Positions 7,901 through 16,491 of a stretch of DNA of 57,724 nucleotides are shown in pieces. The position numbers and the translations under genes are program-made. Positions within the stretch are counted from its first letter, which is position 1. Every line of letters starts with the position of its first letter. The DNA lies in contig NZ_AUBL01000026.1 of NCBI RefSeq assembly GCF_000429225.1, forward strand, positions 1 through 57,724, written 5' to 3'. A model generated the notes under the pieces. It saw only the letters and a list, made by a program, of their open reading frames with translations. It ran no database searches and was not told the origin of the DNA. The DNA is from Actinomyces dentalis DSM 19115. Its GTDB lineage: Bacteria > Actinomycetota > Actinomycetes > Actinomycetales > Actinomycetaceae.

Positions 7901-10356
7901 GCGAGGTCTTCGAGGCCCGGGCCCGCGACACCGGGCTGAACGCCTTCGACCCGTCCCGTCACGCCGAGCTGCTGCACGACTACCGCGACGCCCTGGAGCG
8001 CCTGCGCACGGCGCTGACCGACGAGCTGCTCGACGTCGTCCTCGCCCGCCGCGATCACGTCCTGGACGGGGCCGGGCCGCGCGCCGACAGACTGCGCCAC
8101 GAGCTCGACCGCCGCAGGGGCAGCGACATCCGCGGGATCATGGACGCCTACGGGGACCTGGTGACCGCCATCACCCCCTGCGTCCTGGTCTCGCCCGACT
8201 CGGTGGCCCGCTTCTTCCCGGCCCACCGCCGCTACGTCGACATCGTCGTGTTCGACGAGGCCTCCCAGATCACGGTGCCCGACGCCGTGGGGGCCATGGG
8301 GCGGGGCCGCTCCACCGTCGTCGTCGGCGACATCCGGCAGATGCCGCCGGCCGTCCCGTCCGGCGCCGGCGGGGACCTGGAGGGCGCGCGCGGCGGTGAG
8401 CAGGACTCGATCCTGGACCGGTGCCTGGACGCCGACGTGACCCGCCACCGCCTGACCTGGCACTACCGCAGCCGGGTGGAGTCCCTCATCGCCTTCTCCA
8501 ACAGGCACTACTACGACGGCGCCCTGCTGTCCTTCCCGGGCCCCGTCGCGCTGACCGGGCCCGACGACGGCCCGGGCGGCCACGGCATCTCGCTGCGGCG
8601 CGTGAACGGCGGCAGGTACTACGGGTCGAGAGCGCGAGTCAGGTACCCGGGGATCCAGGCCAACACCAACCCGGTCGAGGCCCGTCAGGTCGTCGACGAG
8701 GTGCTGCGGCGCTTCGAGGCCTCGCCGGATTCGGTGCCCTCCATCGGCGTGGTCACCTTCAACGCCCGCCAGCGCGACCTCATCGAGGCCGAGCTGAGGA
8801 GGAAGGGGCCGGCTCGCGTGATCGCGGCCCTGGGGGCGCGCGACGGCCTGTTCGTGAGGAACCTGGAGAACGTCCAGGGCGAGGAGCGCGACACGATCCT
8901 GTTCTCCCTCACCTTCTCCGTCAACGAGCGCGGCGATATGCCGCTGAGCTTCGGGTCCCTGGGCCACGCCGGCGGCCATCGCCGGTTCAATGTGGCCATC
9001 ACGCGGGCGCGGCGCCAGATCGTGGTGTTCTCCAGCTTCGACCCGGAGGACCTGCACGCCGAGCGCTCGTCCCACCGGGGGCTGAAGGACCTGCGCGCCT
9101 ACCTGGAGCAGGCGCGCGCCCGGCGGGTGCCCCGGGCGCTGCCGGCCTCCCGCAGCCCCGTGGACCTGCACCGCAACGAGATCGCCGAGGCCCTGCGCGA
9201 CGCCGGGCTGGAGGTCAGGGTCGGCGTGGGCCGCTCCGCCTTCGAGATCGACCTCGTGCTCACCGTCCCGGGGCGGGCTGACCGCGCCGTCGCCGTCCTC
9301 CTGGACGGGCCCGGGTGGAACCGGCGCCGCAGCGTGATGGACCGGGACCTGCTGCCGGCCGACGTCCTGGCCGACATGGGCTGGCGGTGCGTGGAGCGGG
9401 TGTGGATGCCCGAGTGGGCGGCCGCCCCCGACGCCGTCGTCGCCCGGCTGGTGGCGGCCGCTGGCGGGGAGCCCGCGCGGCGCCCCCGCCCCGAGCCGTC
9501 CGCCGCGGCCGCGCCGCCCGTCCCGGCCGGGGCGGCGGACGGAGCGATGGCCGAGGAGGCGACCCGGGCCGCCGCGCCCGCGGCGGCGGCCGAAGCCCCC
9601 GGGGCGGCGGCTGAGACGCCCGCGGCGGCGGCGATCGGGGCGACCCGGGCGCCCGACGTCGATACCGCCGCCGATGCCGGTCCCGGCCCCGCGTCCGCCA
9701 TCCGGCCCGCCCCGCGCTCCGACCCGACCGCGGAACGGGACGCGCCGGACGGTTCTGACGCGCCGGACGGCCCTGCCGCGCCGGACGGTTCTGACGCGCC
9801 GGACGGTTCTGACGCGCCGGACGGCCCGGTCGACTACCGCTCGTGGTCCCCCGAGGGCGTGCACCCGCGCGACATCCTCGACCGCGCCGAGACCGACCCC
9901 GGGGCCAGGGCCGAGGTGATCGAGATGGCCCGGGCCATCTGCGACGTCGAGGCCCCGCTGACCCGCCACCGGCTCATCGTCAAGATCTGCCGCGCCTTCG
10001 GCCTGTCGCGCACCGCCGCCTCGCGGGAGGAGCGGATCCGCAAGGTCCTGGGGGGATCCTTCGCCTACATCGACGAGCACGACTTCGTGTGGCGCACCTA
10101 CGACGCCTCGCTGCTGCCGGTGTCCTACCGGCGCGGCGCCCTGGACCACGTGGACTCCATCGAGGAGATCCACCCGCGCGAGCTGGTCGCGCTCATGACC
10201 GAGGTCCGCGCGAACCATCCCGAGTGCTCCTCCACGGAGCTGTGCACCAAGGCGCTGGCGCGCCTGAGCGCGCGCAGGCGCAGGCTGAGCGCCCGCGGCG
10301 TCCTGACGGCGCTCACCGCCGCCCTGAGGGAGGTCGAGGCCGGGGACGAGGCGTGA
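4963..10356 (+). CDS. giant DUF4011 / SF1 helicase / REase (MTES_1575-type) / DUF3320 protein, paralogue 1
   Basis: 1797 residues. Order: N-terminal helical part; a beta-rich domain about 165-275; a transglutaminase-like segment about 365-415 in which the family GTCLD is GTTLD, so the catalytic Cys is absent; DUF4011 from about 543 (SLLDLSLRNPLID); SF1 helicase with Walker A GPPGTGKS near 836, motif II DEAS near 1098, VGDIRQMPP, HYRSRVES and ITRARRQIVVF; a restriction-endonuclease-like fold about 1400-1500 (FEIDLVL, VLLDGPGWNRR, RDLLPADVL); an Ala/Pro linker; and DUF3320 about 1660-1745. Such proteins are DNA or RNA helicase-nucleases, and many lie in defence islands. The ATG at 4963 is chosen because its protein start MKLDNRNLALKGLLEILP matches that of the paralogue at 10608. 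Exact substrate and role are unknown. Confidence 0.9.
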   Translation: MKLDNRNLALKGLLEILPPRLERYTRSVLGERTSPEELRRLLTADGTAPEVPDPDLADLSTQIRILTARDVDGRLPPPPQGLTAALEEVQLFRDEAVRADSLSADRVLAALDAVGETLRIIGAESGHAELRGLIRAVDGGRGPRRDPLDAVRVKVGGELERIGVVSYAHAVAGVRPAVSIRLSRDRASSDPRPIEVVLTIIEDDGMHEITEPWRLTWRASAPELNETRALVLDRAALLQVARPGSTYVRIELRGDDGATTVRRFPGPTVLPPRQWRLAGGERWAGAALATFVQPGQDAVEALVSEALGLVGEGAGRVGDSGAGENADRDAGGDAAWLDALVAAACAALRRRRPQIEAVGSAWDRGPHSVRTGAELLSARTGTTLDVVVLLAGALERLGVPAVLLLTPKTALLGYWRDEEDAERIPASPQEAAELARDGTLGLVYPELALRRSAAALHELTGRVRALALKDLSDLVLAVPIRTARGRGASPQPLLELDEDGDVVELPAPDADVCRPITAAPPPDARWPAAGAPDAPTHPTIEEWKRSLLDLSLRNPLIDCTPRNAVELLVPSTLIGRFEDIINSRELVTLVSRGAGPRTPGGSKSRTAMLTEERIVGVDLAARDYQRRLPALAASARTTLEETGANNLYLAVGSLVWRTDGRRLHSPLILIPVTLVREGDGDAYVVGLDEAGASTPNRSLLARYEADTGVDLVELRKPVRDEHGIDIEATLRRVRARLRTHKRDDDVKASVHLGLFRFSTYRMWRDLEDDWRTIVENPLVAHLLGDPSAPFADPAGVAPSAPVAIDEVVENLPLKADAAQARVVADAVEGRSLVVEGPPGTGKSQTVANLIFRALASGRTVMFVAEKASALDVVARRLREEAGIGDLLLNLHDNGMKPPEVRRALRRALELRAPGSDAAEAAELRARLAGLRGRLAGLRGHLGAYREGLHAPGAEGPSYYEARQALVGAREGDPAELERAREVFEARARDTGLNAFDPSRHAELLHDYRDALERLRTALTDELLDVVLARRDHVLDGAGPRADRLRHELDRRRGSDIRGIMDAYGDLVTAITPCVLVSPDSVARFFPAHRRYVDIVVFDEASQITVPDAVGAMGRGRSTVVVGDIRQMPPAVPSGAGGDLEGARGGEQDSILDRCLDADVTRHRLTWHYRSRVESLIAFSNRHYYDGALLSFPGPVALTGPDDGPGGHGISLRRVNGGRYYGSRARVRYPGIQANTNPVEARQVVDEVLRRFEASPDSVPSIGVVTFNARQRDLIEAELRRKGPARVIAALGARDGLFVRNLENVQGEERDTILFSLTFSVNERGDMPLSFGSLGHAGGHRRFNVAITRARRQIVVFSSFDPEDLHAERSSHRGLKDLRAYLEQARARRVPRALPASRSPVDLHRNEIAEALRDAGLEVRVGVGRSAFEIDLVLTVPGRADRAVAVLLDGPGWNRRRSVMDRDLLPADVLADMGWRCVERVWMPEWAAAPDAVVARLVAAAGGEPARRPRPEPSAAAAPPVPAGAADGAMAEEATRAAAPAAAAEAPGAAAETPAAAAIGATRAPDVDTAADAGPGPASAIRPAPRSDPTAERDAPDGSDAPDGPAAPDGSDAPDGSDAPDGPVDYRSWSPEGVHPRDILDRAETDPGARAEVIEMARAICDVEAPLTRHRLIVKICRAFGLSRTAASREERIRKVLGGSFAYIDEHDFVWRTYDASLLPVSYRRGALDHVDSIEEIHPRELVALMTEVRANHPECSSTELCTKALARLSARRRRLSARGVLTALTAALREVEAGDEA
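9739..9825. repeat. 18-bp in-frame tandem repeat in helicase linker
   Basis: About five copies of GACGCGCCGGACGGTTCT encode (S/P)DAPDG hexapeptides in the linker between the nuclease-like domain and DUF3320. The paralogue at 10608 lacks it, so linker length can vary by slippage. Confidence 0.85.
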
Positions 10357-10360
10357 CGGG

Positions 10361-10407
10361 CCCGGGCCGGGGCCCGAATCGAAGACCGATCCGGGACCCG
10401 GCCCGGC
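10361..10407 (+). terminator. probable terminator of helicase paralogue 1
   Basis: CCCGGGCCGGG at 10361-10371 pairs with CCCGGCCCGGG at 10397-10407, starting 5 nt after the stop codon. There is no U-tract, as is usual in high-GC actinobacteria. Confidence 0.5.
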
Positions 10408-10562
10408 CCGGGTCGAAGGTCGGATCGGGGGCGCACGTGACCGGGGCCTCCGTGGATCTGTGAGCCGCCTCCGCGACTTCGGGGGAGATCGGGTTGTAAT
10501 CTTCGGGCATCGGTCCGCTGCGCCCAGCCGCGGCCGTCCTCAGGACCGCGTCCGCCCCGGTC

Positions 10563-10568
10563 TAGGCT
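10563..10568 (+). promoter_or_regulatory. -10 box of helicase paralogue 2
   Basis: TAGGCT lies 40 nt before the ATG at 10608 in a 251-bp gap, so paralogue 2 probably has its own promoter and a short 5' leader. Confidence 0.45.
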
Positions 10569-10607
10569 TGAGGTAAGTGCCGCCCCCGACCCCCATTTAG
10601 TGCCACT

Positions 10608-13600
10608 ATGAAGCTTGACAACCGCGACCTCGTCCTGCGAGGTCTCCTCGGCATCCTGCCCGCTCAGCTGGAGCGCTATCTGCGTTCCGCTCTCGGCGAT
10701 CACTGCACCCCTGAGACCCTGCGCGCACTCCTGGAGGGCAATGAGCCCGCCCCGGAGGTCCCCGACCTGGCCGACCTGTCCACCCAGATCCGCATCCTGG
10801 CCTCCCACGGCGCCGGCGAGGGCGGCCTCCTCGACCTGCCCGAGGGACTGCAGGCCGCGCTGCTGCAGGTGCGCCGCTTCCGCGACGACGCGCTCGCCGG
10901 CCGGCCCTTCGACGCGCGCCGCACGCGGGCGGCCCTGCAGGCCGTCGGCGAGATCCTGAACCTGATCCAGGCCCAGGAGGGTCAGGAGGAGCTGGCCGAG
11001 CTCGCCGGCTCCGTCGACGGCGGCCGCGCCCCCGCCTCCGATCCCTTCGACGCCGTCGGCGTCGAGGTCAGGTACGTCCCCGTGTTCGGCTACGCCCACG
11101 CCGTCACCGGGGCCAGGCCCACCGCCTCCATGCGCCTGACCCTGGCCGCCGGGGTCGCCGAGCCCGGGCTGGGCACCGTCGACGTGACCCTCACCGTCGT
11201 CGAGGACGGCGGCGGGCGCGAGGTCGTCGAGCCCTGGAACCTCAGCTGGGACACCTCGCGCGCCGAGATGAGCGTCAGCCGCAAGCTGACCCTCAACCGC
11301 ACCAGCCTCGCGCAGGTGGCCCAGTCCGGCTCCGCCCACGTGCGCGTCGAGCTGCGCGCCGCCGACGGCCGCACCACGGTGCGCCGGTTCCTGGGGCTGA
11401 CCGTGCTCTCCCCGCGGCAGTGGAAGTTCGTGGGCGGCGAGCGCTGGGCCGGCGCCGCCCTGGCCACCTTCGTCCAGCCCGAGCAGCCCGCCGTCGAGGC
11501 CCTGGCCGCGGAGGCGCTGGGACTGTCCGGCTCCGCCGACGCCCAGGAGGGCGCCCCCGGCGCCGAGCGGGCCGACGCCCTCGTGGGCGCGGCCGCCTCG
11601 GCGCTGCGCCGGCGCGCGCTGCGCGTCAACCCCACGGAGGGGGCGTGGCGGGCCGTGCCCCACCTGGTGCGCACCGCCGAGGACCTCCTGGAGGCGGGCG
11701 AGGGCACCACCCTCGAGGTCGCCGTGCTCCTGGCCGGCGTGCTGGAGCGCCTGGGCGTGCCCGCCACCCTCATGCTCACCCCCGACACGGCCCTCATCGC
11801 CTACGGCCGCGACGGCTCCGACGTCCACCCCACCTCCCCGCAGGAGGCCGTCGACCTCATCGGGGGCGGCCGGATGGGCCTGATCGACCCGGCCCGGGCG
11901 GCGCGCAGCGACGTCGTGCACCTGCACGAGCTCGACGACGCCGAGCGCGGCCGGGCCCTGGAGGCGGTGCGCGGCGTCGTCCTCATCGTCCCCCTGGGCA
12001 CCGCCCGCACCGCGGGCGTGAGCCCGCAGCCCGAGCTGAGCCGCGACGAGGACGGGCTCGTCGTCGAGCTCGACGCCGGACCGGCCGGCCCCCTCGAGGC
12101 GCCGCCGGCCCCGCTCGTGACGGACGCCCCGCGGGACCGGGCCGAGTCCGGCGGGGACTCCGGGGCGCCCGGGCGCGTGGAGGCCTGGAAGCGGAGCCTG
12201 CTCGACCTGTCCCTGCGCAACCCGCTCATCGACCGCGCCTGCGCCCACGCCGTGGAGATGGAGGTGGCCCCCGAGCTGGTCCCCGGCTTCGAGGACATGG
12301 TCAGCTCCGGCGACGTCATCACCCTCCTGCCCGCCGGCGACGCCGCCCCCGAGGAGCGGGCCGCCCTGCTGGACGAGCAGCGGCGGGTCCGCCTGACCGT
12401 GGACGAGGCGGAGTTCGTGCGGCACCTGCAGTCGATGACCGTCACGGCCCGCACCGTTATCGAGGAGACGGGGGCGAACAACCTCTACCTGGCCGTGGGC
12501 ACCCTGACGTGGAGCTCCGACGGGCGGCGCCTGCACTCCCCGCTCATCCTCATCCCCGTCACGCTCGACCGCGGCGGCGACATCTTCGCGATCGCCGTGG
12601 ACAAGGACGGGGCCCCCACCCCGAACTTCTCCCTGCTGGCCCGCTACGAGGCGGACACCGGCGTCGACCTGGTCGAGCTGCGCGAGCCCGTGCGCGACGA
12701 GCACGGCGTGGACGTCGAGGCCACCCTGGCCGCCCTGCGCGCCCGGATCGGGTCCAGCGGCCGGGACGACGCCGTCGAGGCGAGCGTCCACCTGGGCCTG
12801 TTCCGCTTCTCCACCTACCGCATGTGGCGGGACCTGGAGGACGACTGGCGCACCATCGCCGACAACCCCCTGGTCGCCCACCTCCTGGACGAGTCGGGAG
12901 CCCCCTTCGCCGACCCGGCCGGCCCCCTCGACGCCGACTCCGACGTCGACGCCATCGCCCAGAACCTGCCGCTGATGGCCGACGCCGCCCAGGCGCGGGT
13001 GGTGGCCGACGCGGTGGAGGGCCGCAGCCTGGTGGTGGAGGGCCCCCCGGGGACGGGCAAGTCGCAGACGGTGGCCAACCTGGTGTTCCGGGCGCTGGCC
13101 ACGGGGCGCACGGTCATGTTCGTGGCGGAGAAGGCCTCGGCGCTCGACGTCGTGGCCCGGCGCCTGCGCGAGGAGGCGGGCATCGGGGACCTGCTGCTCA
13201 ACCTCCACGACAACGGCATGAACCCACCCGAGGTCCGCAAGGCCCTCAGCCGGGCGCTGGCGCTGCGCGTTCCGGACTTCGACGCCGCCGAGGCGGCCGG
13301 GCTGCGCGCCCGCCTGGGCGAGCTGCGCGGGCACCTGGAGCGCTACCGCGAGGGGCTGCACAACCAGGACGGCGAAACCCCCTCCTACTACCGGGCCCGC
13401 CAGGCGCTCGTCGGGGCCCGCGAGGGCGACCCGGCCGAGCTGGAGCGGGCGCGCGAGGTCTTCGAGGCCCGGGCCCGCGACACCGGGCTGGCCTCCTTCG
13501 ACGTCGCCTGGTACAACGACCTGCTGCGCGACTACCGCAACGCCCTGGGGCGCCTGCGCACGGCGCTGACCGGCGAGCTGCTCGGCGTCGTCGTCGCCCG

Positions 13601-15641
13601 CCGCGACCACGTCCTGGACGAGGCCGGGGAGCGCGCCGAGGAGCTGCGCGAGGCCATCAGCCGCCGCAAGGGGAACCTGAGCATCCGGGACCTCATGGGG
13701 ACCTACGGGGACCTGGTGACCGCCATCACCCCCTGCATCCTGGTCTCGCCCGACTCGGTGGCCCGCTTCCTGCCCGTCAGGAGCCGCTACGTCGACATCG
13801 TCGTGTTCGACGAGGCCTCCCAGATCACGGTGCCCGACGCCGTGGGGCCCATGGGCCGGGGGCAGACCGTGGTCGTCGTCGGCGACCCCCAGCAGATGCC
13901 CCCCGTGCCCAGGACCGGGGGCGGGGAGCCGGCGGTCACGGCCGCCCAGGAGCGCGACTCGATCCTGGACCGGTGCCTGGACGCCGGGGTCGCCCGGCGC
14001 GGCCTGACCTGGCACTACCGCAGCCGGGTGGAGTCCCTCATCGCCTTCGCCAACAAGCACTACTACGACGGCGCCCTGCTGTCCTTCCCCAGCCCCATCG
14101 CGCTCGCCGCCGGGCCCGACGACGGCCCGGGCGGCCACGGCATCTCGCTGCGGCGCGTGGACGGCAGGTACTACGGGGCGGACCTGCGCGAGGAGCACCC
14201 GGAGGTCGTGCCCAACACCAACCCGGTCGAGGCCGACGCGGTCGTCGCCGAGGTGCTGCGGCGCTTCGAGGCCTCGCCGCAGGCGCTGCCCTCCATCGGC
14301 GTGGTCGCCTTCAACACCCGCCAGCGCGACCTCATCGAGGACCTCCTGCGCCAGACGGGCTCGGATCGGGTCCTGGAGGCGCTGGAGACCCGCGACGGCC
14401 TGTTCGTGCGGGACCTGGAGAACGTCCAGGGCGAGGAGCGCGACACCATCCTGTTCTCGGTGACCTTCTCCGCCAACGAGCGCGGCGACCTGCCGCTGAA
14501 CTTCGGGTCCCTGAGCGAGGAGGGCGGGGAGCGCTGGCTCAATGTGGCCATCACCCGGGCGCGGCGCCAGATCGTGGTGTTCTCCAGCTTCGACCCGGAG
14601 GACCTGCACGCCGAGCGCTCGGCGCACCGGGGGCTGCGGGACCTGCGCGCCTACCTGGAGCAGGCCCGCGACCGCCGCTCGCCCCGGGCGCTGCCGGCCT
14701 CCCGCAGCGCCACCGACCTGCACCGCAACGAGATCGCCGAGGCCCTGCGCGACGCCGGGCTGGAGGTCAGGGTCGGCGTGGGCCACTCCGCCTTCGAGAT
14801 CGACCTCGTGCTCGCCGCCCAGGGGGATCCGGAGCGCCCCGAGGCCCCCGCCGTCGCCGTCCTCCTGGACGGGCCCGGGTGGAACCGGCGCGGCGGCGTG
14901 ACCGAGCGCGACCTCATGCCGGCCGACGTCCTGGCCACCATGGGCTGGCGGTGCGTGGAGCGGGTGTGGATGCCCGAGTGGGTGGCCGACCCCGGCGCCG
15001 TCGTCGCCCGGCTCGTCGACGCCGTCCGCGCCCAGCCGCCCTCGCCGGGGGCCGCCGCCGGCGGGCCCGGCGCGGCGGCGGGGACGGGCCCCGACGGCGC
15101 GCTGACCAGGCCCGGCGACTACCGCGAGTGGCAGCCGGAGGGGGAGCTGGACGCGGGACTGCTCGACCGCGCCGAGTCCGACCCCGGGGCCAGGGCCCGG
15201 CTCATCGAGATCGCCCGGGCCATCTGCGACGTCGAGTCCCCGCTGACCCGCCACCGGCTCGTGACCACCATGAGCCGCGCCCTGGGCGACGGCGACGACC
15301 CGTCGCGCGAGGAGCGGATCCGCCGGATCCTGGGCGACGACTTCGCCTACATCGACGAGCGCGACTTCGTGTGGCGCACGCGCGACGCGGCCCTGGTGCC
15401 CGCCTCCTACCGGCGCGGCGCCCTGGACCACGTGGGCTCCATCGAGGAGATCCACCCGCGCGAGCTGACCGCGCTCATGGCCGAGGTCCGCGCCACCAGC
15501 CCCGAGTGGTCCTCCGTCGAGGAGCTGTGCACCGAGGCGCTGGCGCGCCTGAGCACCTCCAAGCGCCCGCTGAGCACGCCCGGCGTCCTGCCGGCGCTCA
15601 CCGCCGCCCTGGAGGAGGCCGAGCGCCGCCGCAGGCGGTGA
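10608..15641 (+). CDS. giant DUF4011 / SF1 helicase / REase / DUF3320 protein, paralogue 2
   Basis: 1677 residues with the same architecture as its neighbour: beta-rich region, transglutaminase-like segment with GTTLEVAVLLAG in place of the Cys motif, DUF4011 from about 526, Walker A GPPGTGKS near 812, DEAS near 1068, VGDPQQMPP, HYRSRVES, ITRARRQIVVF, nuclease-like fold about 1370-1470 (FEIDLVLAAQG, VLLDGPGWNRR) and DUF3320 about 1545-1640. The C-terminal linker is shorter. The helicase cores of the two genes contain runs of more than 100 identical nucleotides while their N-terminal halves have diverged, which points to gene conversion or a young duplication under different selection. It ends 40 nt before the SUKH-like gene. 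Two such genes in tandem suggest they may act as a pair or recognise different inputs; this is inference. Confidence 0.9.
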   Translation: MKLDNRDLVLRGLLGILPAQLERYLRSALGDHCTPETLRALLEGNEPAPEVPDLADLSTQIRILASHGAGEGGLLDLPEGLQAALLQVRRFRDDALAGRPFDARRTRAALQAVGEILNLIQAQEGQEELAELAGSVDGGRAPASDPFDAVGVEVRYVPVFGYAHAVTGARPTASMRLTLAAGVAEPGLGTVDVTLTVVEDGGGREVVEPWNLSWDTSRAEMSVSRKLTLNRTSLAQVAQSGSAHVRVELRAADGRTTVRRFLGLTVLSPRQWKFVGGERWAGAALATFVQPEQPAVEALAAEALGLSGSADAQEGAPGAERADALVGAAASALRRRALRVNPTEGAWRAVPHLVRTAEDLLEAGEGTTLEVAVLLAGVLERLGVPATLMLTPDTALIAYGRDGSDVHPTSPQEAVDLIGGGRMGLIDPARAARSDVVHLHELDDAERGRALEAVRGVVLIVPLGTARTAGVSPQPELSRDEDGLVVELDAGPAGPLEAPPAPLVTDAPRDRAESGGDSGAPGRVEAWKRSLLDLSLRNPLIDRACAHAVEMEVAPELVPGFEDMVSSGDVITLLPAGDAAPEERAALLDEQRRVRLTVDEAEFVRHLQSMTVTARTVIEETGANNLYLAVGTLTWSSDGRRLHSPLILIPVTLDRGGDIFAIAVDKDGAPTPNFSLLARYEADTGVDLVELREPVRDEHGVDVEATLAALRARIGSSGRDDAVEASVHLGLFRFSTYRMWRDLEDDWRTIADNPLVAHLLDESGAPFADPAGPLDADSDVDAIAQNLPLMADAAQARVVADAVEGRSLVVEGPPGTGKSQTVANLVFRALATGRTVMFVAEKASALDVVARRLREEAGIGDLLLNLHDNGMNPPEVRKALSRALALRVPDFDAAEAAGLRARLGELRGHLERYREGLHNQDGETPSYYRARQALVGAREGDPAELERAREVFEARARDTGLASFDVAWYNDLLRDYRNALGRLRTALTGELLGVVVARRDHVLDEAGERAEELREAISRRKGNLSIRDLMGTYGDLVTAITPCILVSPDSVARFLPVRSRYVDIVVFDEASQITVPDAVGPMGRGQTVVVVGDPQQMPPVPRTGGGEPAVTAAQERDSILDRCLDAGVARRGLTWHYRSRVESLIAFANKHYYDGALLSFPSPIALAAGPDDGPGGHGISLRRVDGRYYGADLREEHPEVVPNTNPVEADAVVAEVLRRFEASPQALPSIGVVAFNTRQRDLIEDLLRQTGSDRVLEALETRDGLFVRDLENVQGEERDTILFSVTFSANERGDLPLNFGSLSEEGGERWLNVAITRARRQIVVFSSFDPEDLHAERSAHRGLRDLRAYLEQARDRRSPRALPASRSATDLHRNEIAEALRDAGLEVRVGVGHSAFEIDLVLAAQGDPERPEAPAVAVLLDGPGWNRRGGVTERDLMPADVLATMGWRCVERVWMPEWVADPGAVVARLVDAVRAQPPSPGAAAGGPGAAAGTGPDGALTRPGDYREWQPEGELDAGLLDRAESDPGARARLIEIARAICDVESPLTRHRLVTTMSRALGDGDDPSREERIRRILGDDFAYIDERDFVWRTRDAALVPASYRRGALDHVGSIEEIHPRELTALMAEVRATSPEWSSVEELCTEALARLSTSKRPLSTPGVLPALTAALEEAERRRRR

Positions 15642-15668
15642 GCGGCCCGGTCCCCGGCCGCGGGGCGT

Positions 15669-15674
15669 TATCCT
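15669..15674 (+). promoter_or_regulatory. -10 box for a leaderless start at 15681
   Basis: TATCCT ends 6 nt before the ATG at 15681, the same spacing as at thirteen other starts in this window. Confidence 0.45.
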
Positions 15675-15680
15675 GAGGTG

Positions 15681-16304
15681 ATGAGCCTGGATGACGACCT
15701 GCGGCGGGTGAAGGAGAAGATGGCGGCCCTCCCGTCGCACCGCGACTCGGAGGGCCGCCCCCCGTCCGACCCCGTCGCGTGGCGGCCACCGGCGCCGGAG
15801 GCGGCGGTGGCGGCCTGGGAGGCCGGGCACGGGGTCGCCCTGCCCGCGGACTACCGCGCCTTCATCACCCGGGTGGCGGGCTCGGGCGACTGGCCGCACC
15901 ACGGGCTGATCGGGCTCGGCGCGGCGGACCGGGACAAGACCGACGCACCCGACCCCGCCGCCCCCTTCCCCTTCAGCCCGGCCGGCCCGCTGACCCCCGC
16001 GGACGAGACGGCCTACCGGGGGGCCCTCGGGCGCGGCGAGCCCGACCGCGGCTGGATACCCCTGTGCACGGAGGGCTGCGGCATGGACACGATCCTGGTG
16101 GTCACCGCCGTCGACCCCGGGACGGCCGGAACCGTGTGGTACTTCGACGTGGCCCACGACTGCGGCGTCCTGCCCATGGTCCACCCCTCCACCGGCGCGC
16201 CCCTGCGCTTCCTGGAGTGGTTCGAGCTGTGCCTGGACGCGCGGGCCTCCGGCGAGGAGCCCTGCGGCAGCGACCTGGTGCCCTCCGAGTTCCTCCCGTG
16301 GTGA
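15681..16304 (+). CDS. SMI1/KNR4 (SUKH)-family protein
   Basis: 207 residues. The N-terminal PEAAVAAWEAGHGVALPADY followed by AFITRVAGSG, then a GLIGLG element and a GCGMDTILVV strand, is the SUKH fold pattern. SUKH proteins are best known as immunity proteins against contact-dependent or polymorphic toxins and as ligand-binding regulators. Here it sits 40 nt after a giant helicase gene, so it may act as an inhibitor or adaptor of that locus; no toxin domain is visible beside it. The GTG at 15678 is an alternative start three bases upstream; ATG 15681 is preferred because a TATCCT box lies 6 nt before it. Confidence 0.75.
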   Translation: MSLDDDLRRVKEKMAALPSHRDSEGRPPSDPVAWRPPAPEAAVAAWEAGHGVALPADYRAFITRVAGSGDWPHHGLIGLGAADRDKTDAPDPAAPFPFSPAGPLTPADETAYRGALGRGEPDRGWIPLCTEGCGMDTILVVTAVDPGTAGTVWYFDVAHDCGVLPMVHPSTGAPLRFLEWFELCLDARASGEEPCGSDLVPSEFLPW

Positions 16305-16373
16305 CGCGCTCGGAGGGGAGCCGGCACCATTCCACCGTCTCCCGGCTCACCGCCCCTGACGAGGATGAACCGA

Positions 16374-16401
16374 TTGCGCGGCGCGAAGACGGCGGTATAC
16401 G
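16374..16401 (+). promoter_or_regulatory. candidate promoter of the coiled-coil gene
   Basis: TTGCGC (16374-16379) and TATACG (16396-16401) are separated by 16 bp in the 187-bp gap ahead of the gene at 16492. This would give a leader of about 85 nt. Confidence 0.35.
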
Positions 16402-16491
16402 CACCTCGCCCGGTCGGCGCGCCCCTGCCCGCGGCGGGCCGCACCGCATGAGCCGCAGCGGGGCCCTCCCCGTGCGAGACCGAGGAGATGA

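Noticed and set aside
4948-10218. A 1756-codon antisense frame over helicase paralogue 1
   Set aside because: Same artefact of codon bias; no domain and no plausible start context.
10125-16184. A 2019-codon open frame antisense to helicase paralogue 2
   Set aside because: High-GC sense genes leave long stop-free antisense frames. Its protein is Gly/Ala/Val/Arg-biased with no motifs, and the sense strand encodes intact helicase motifs.
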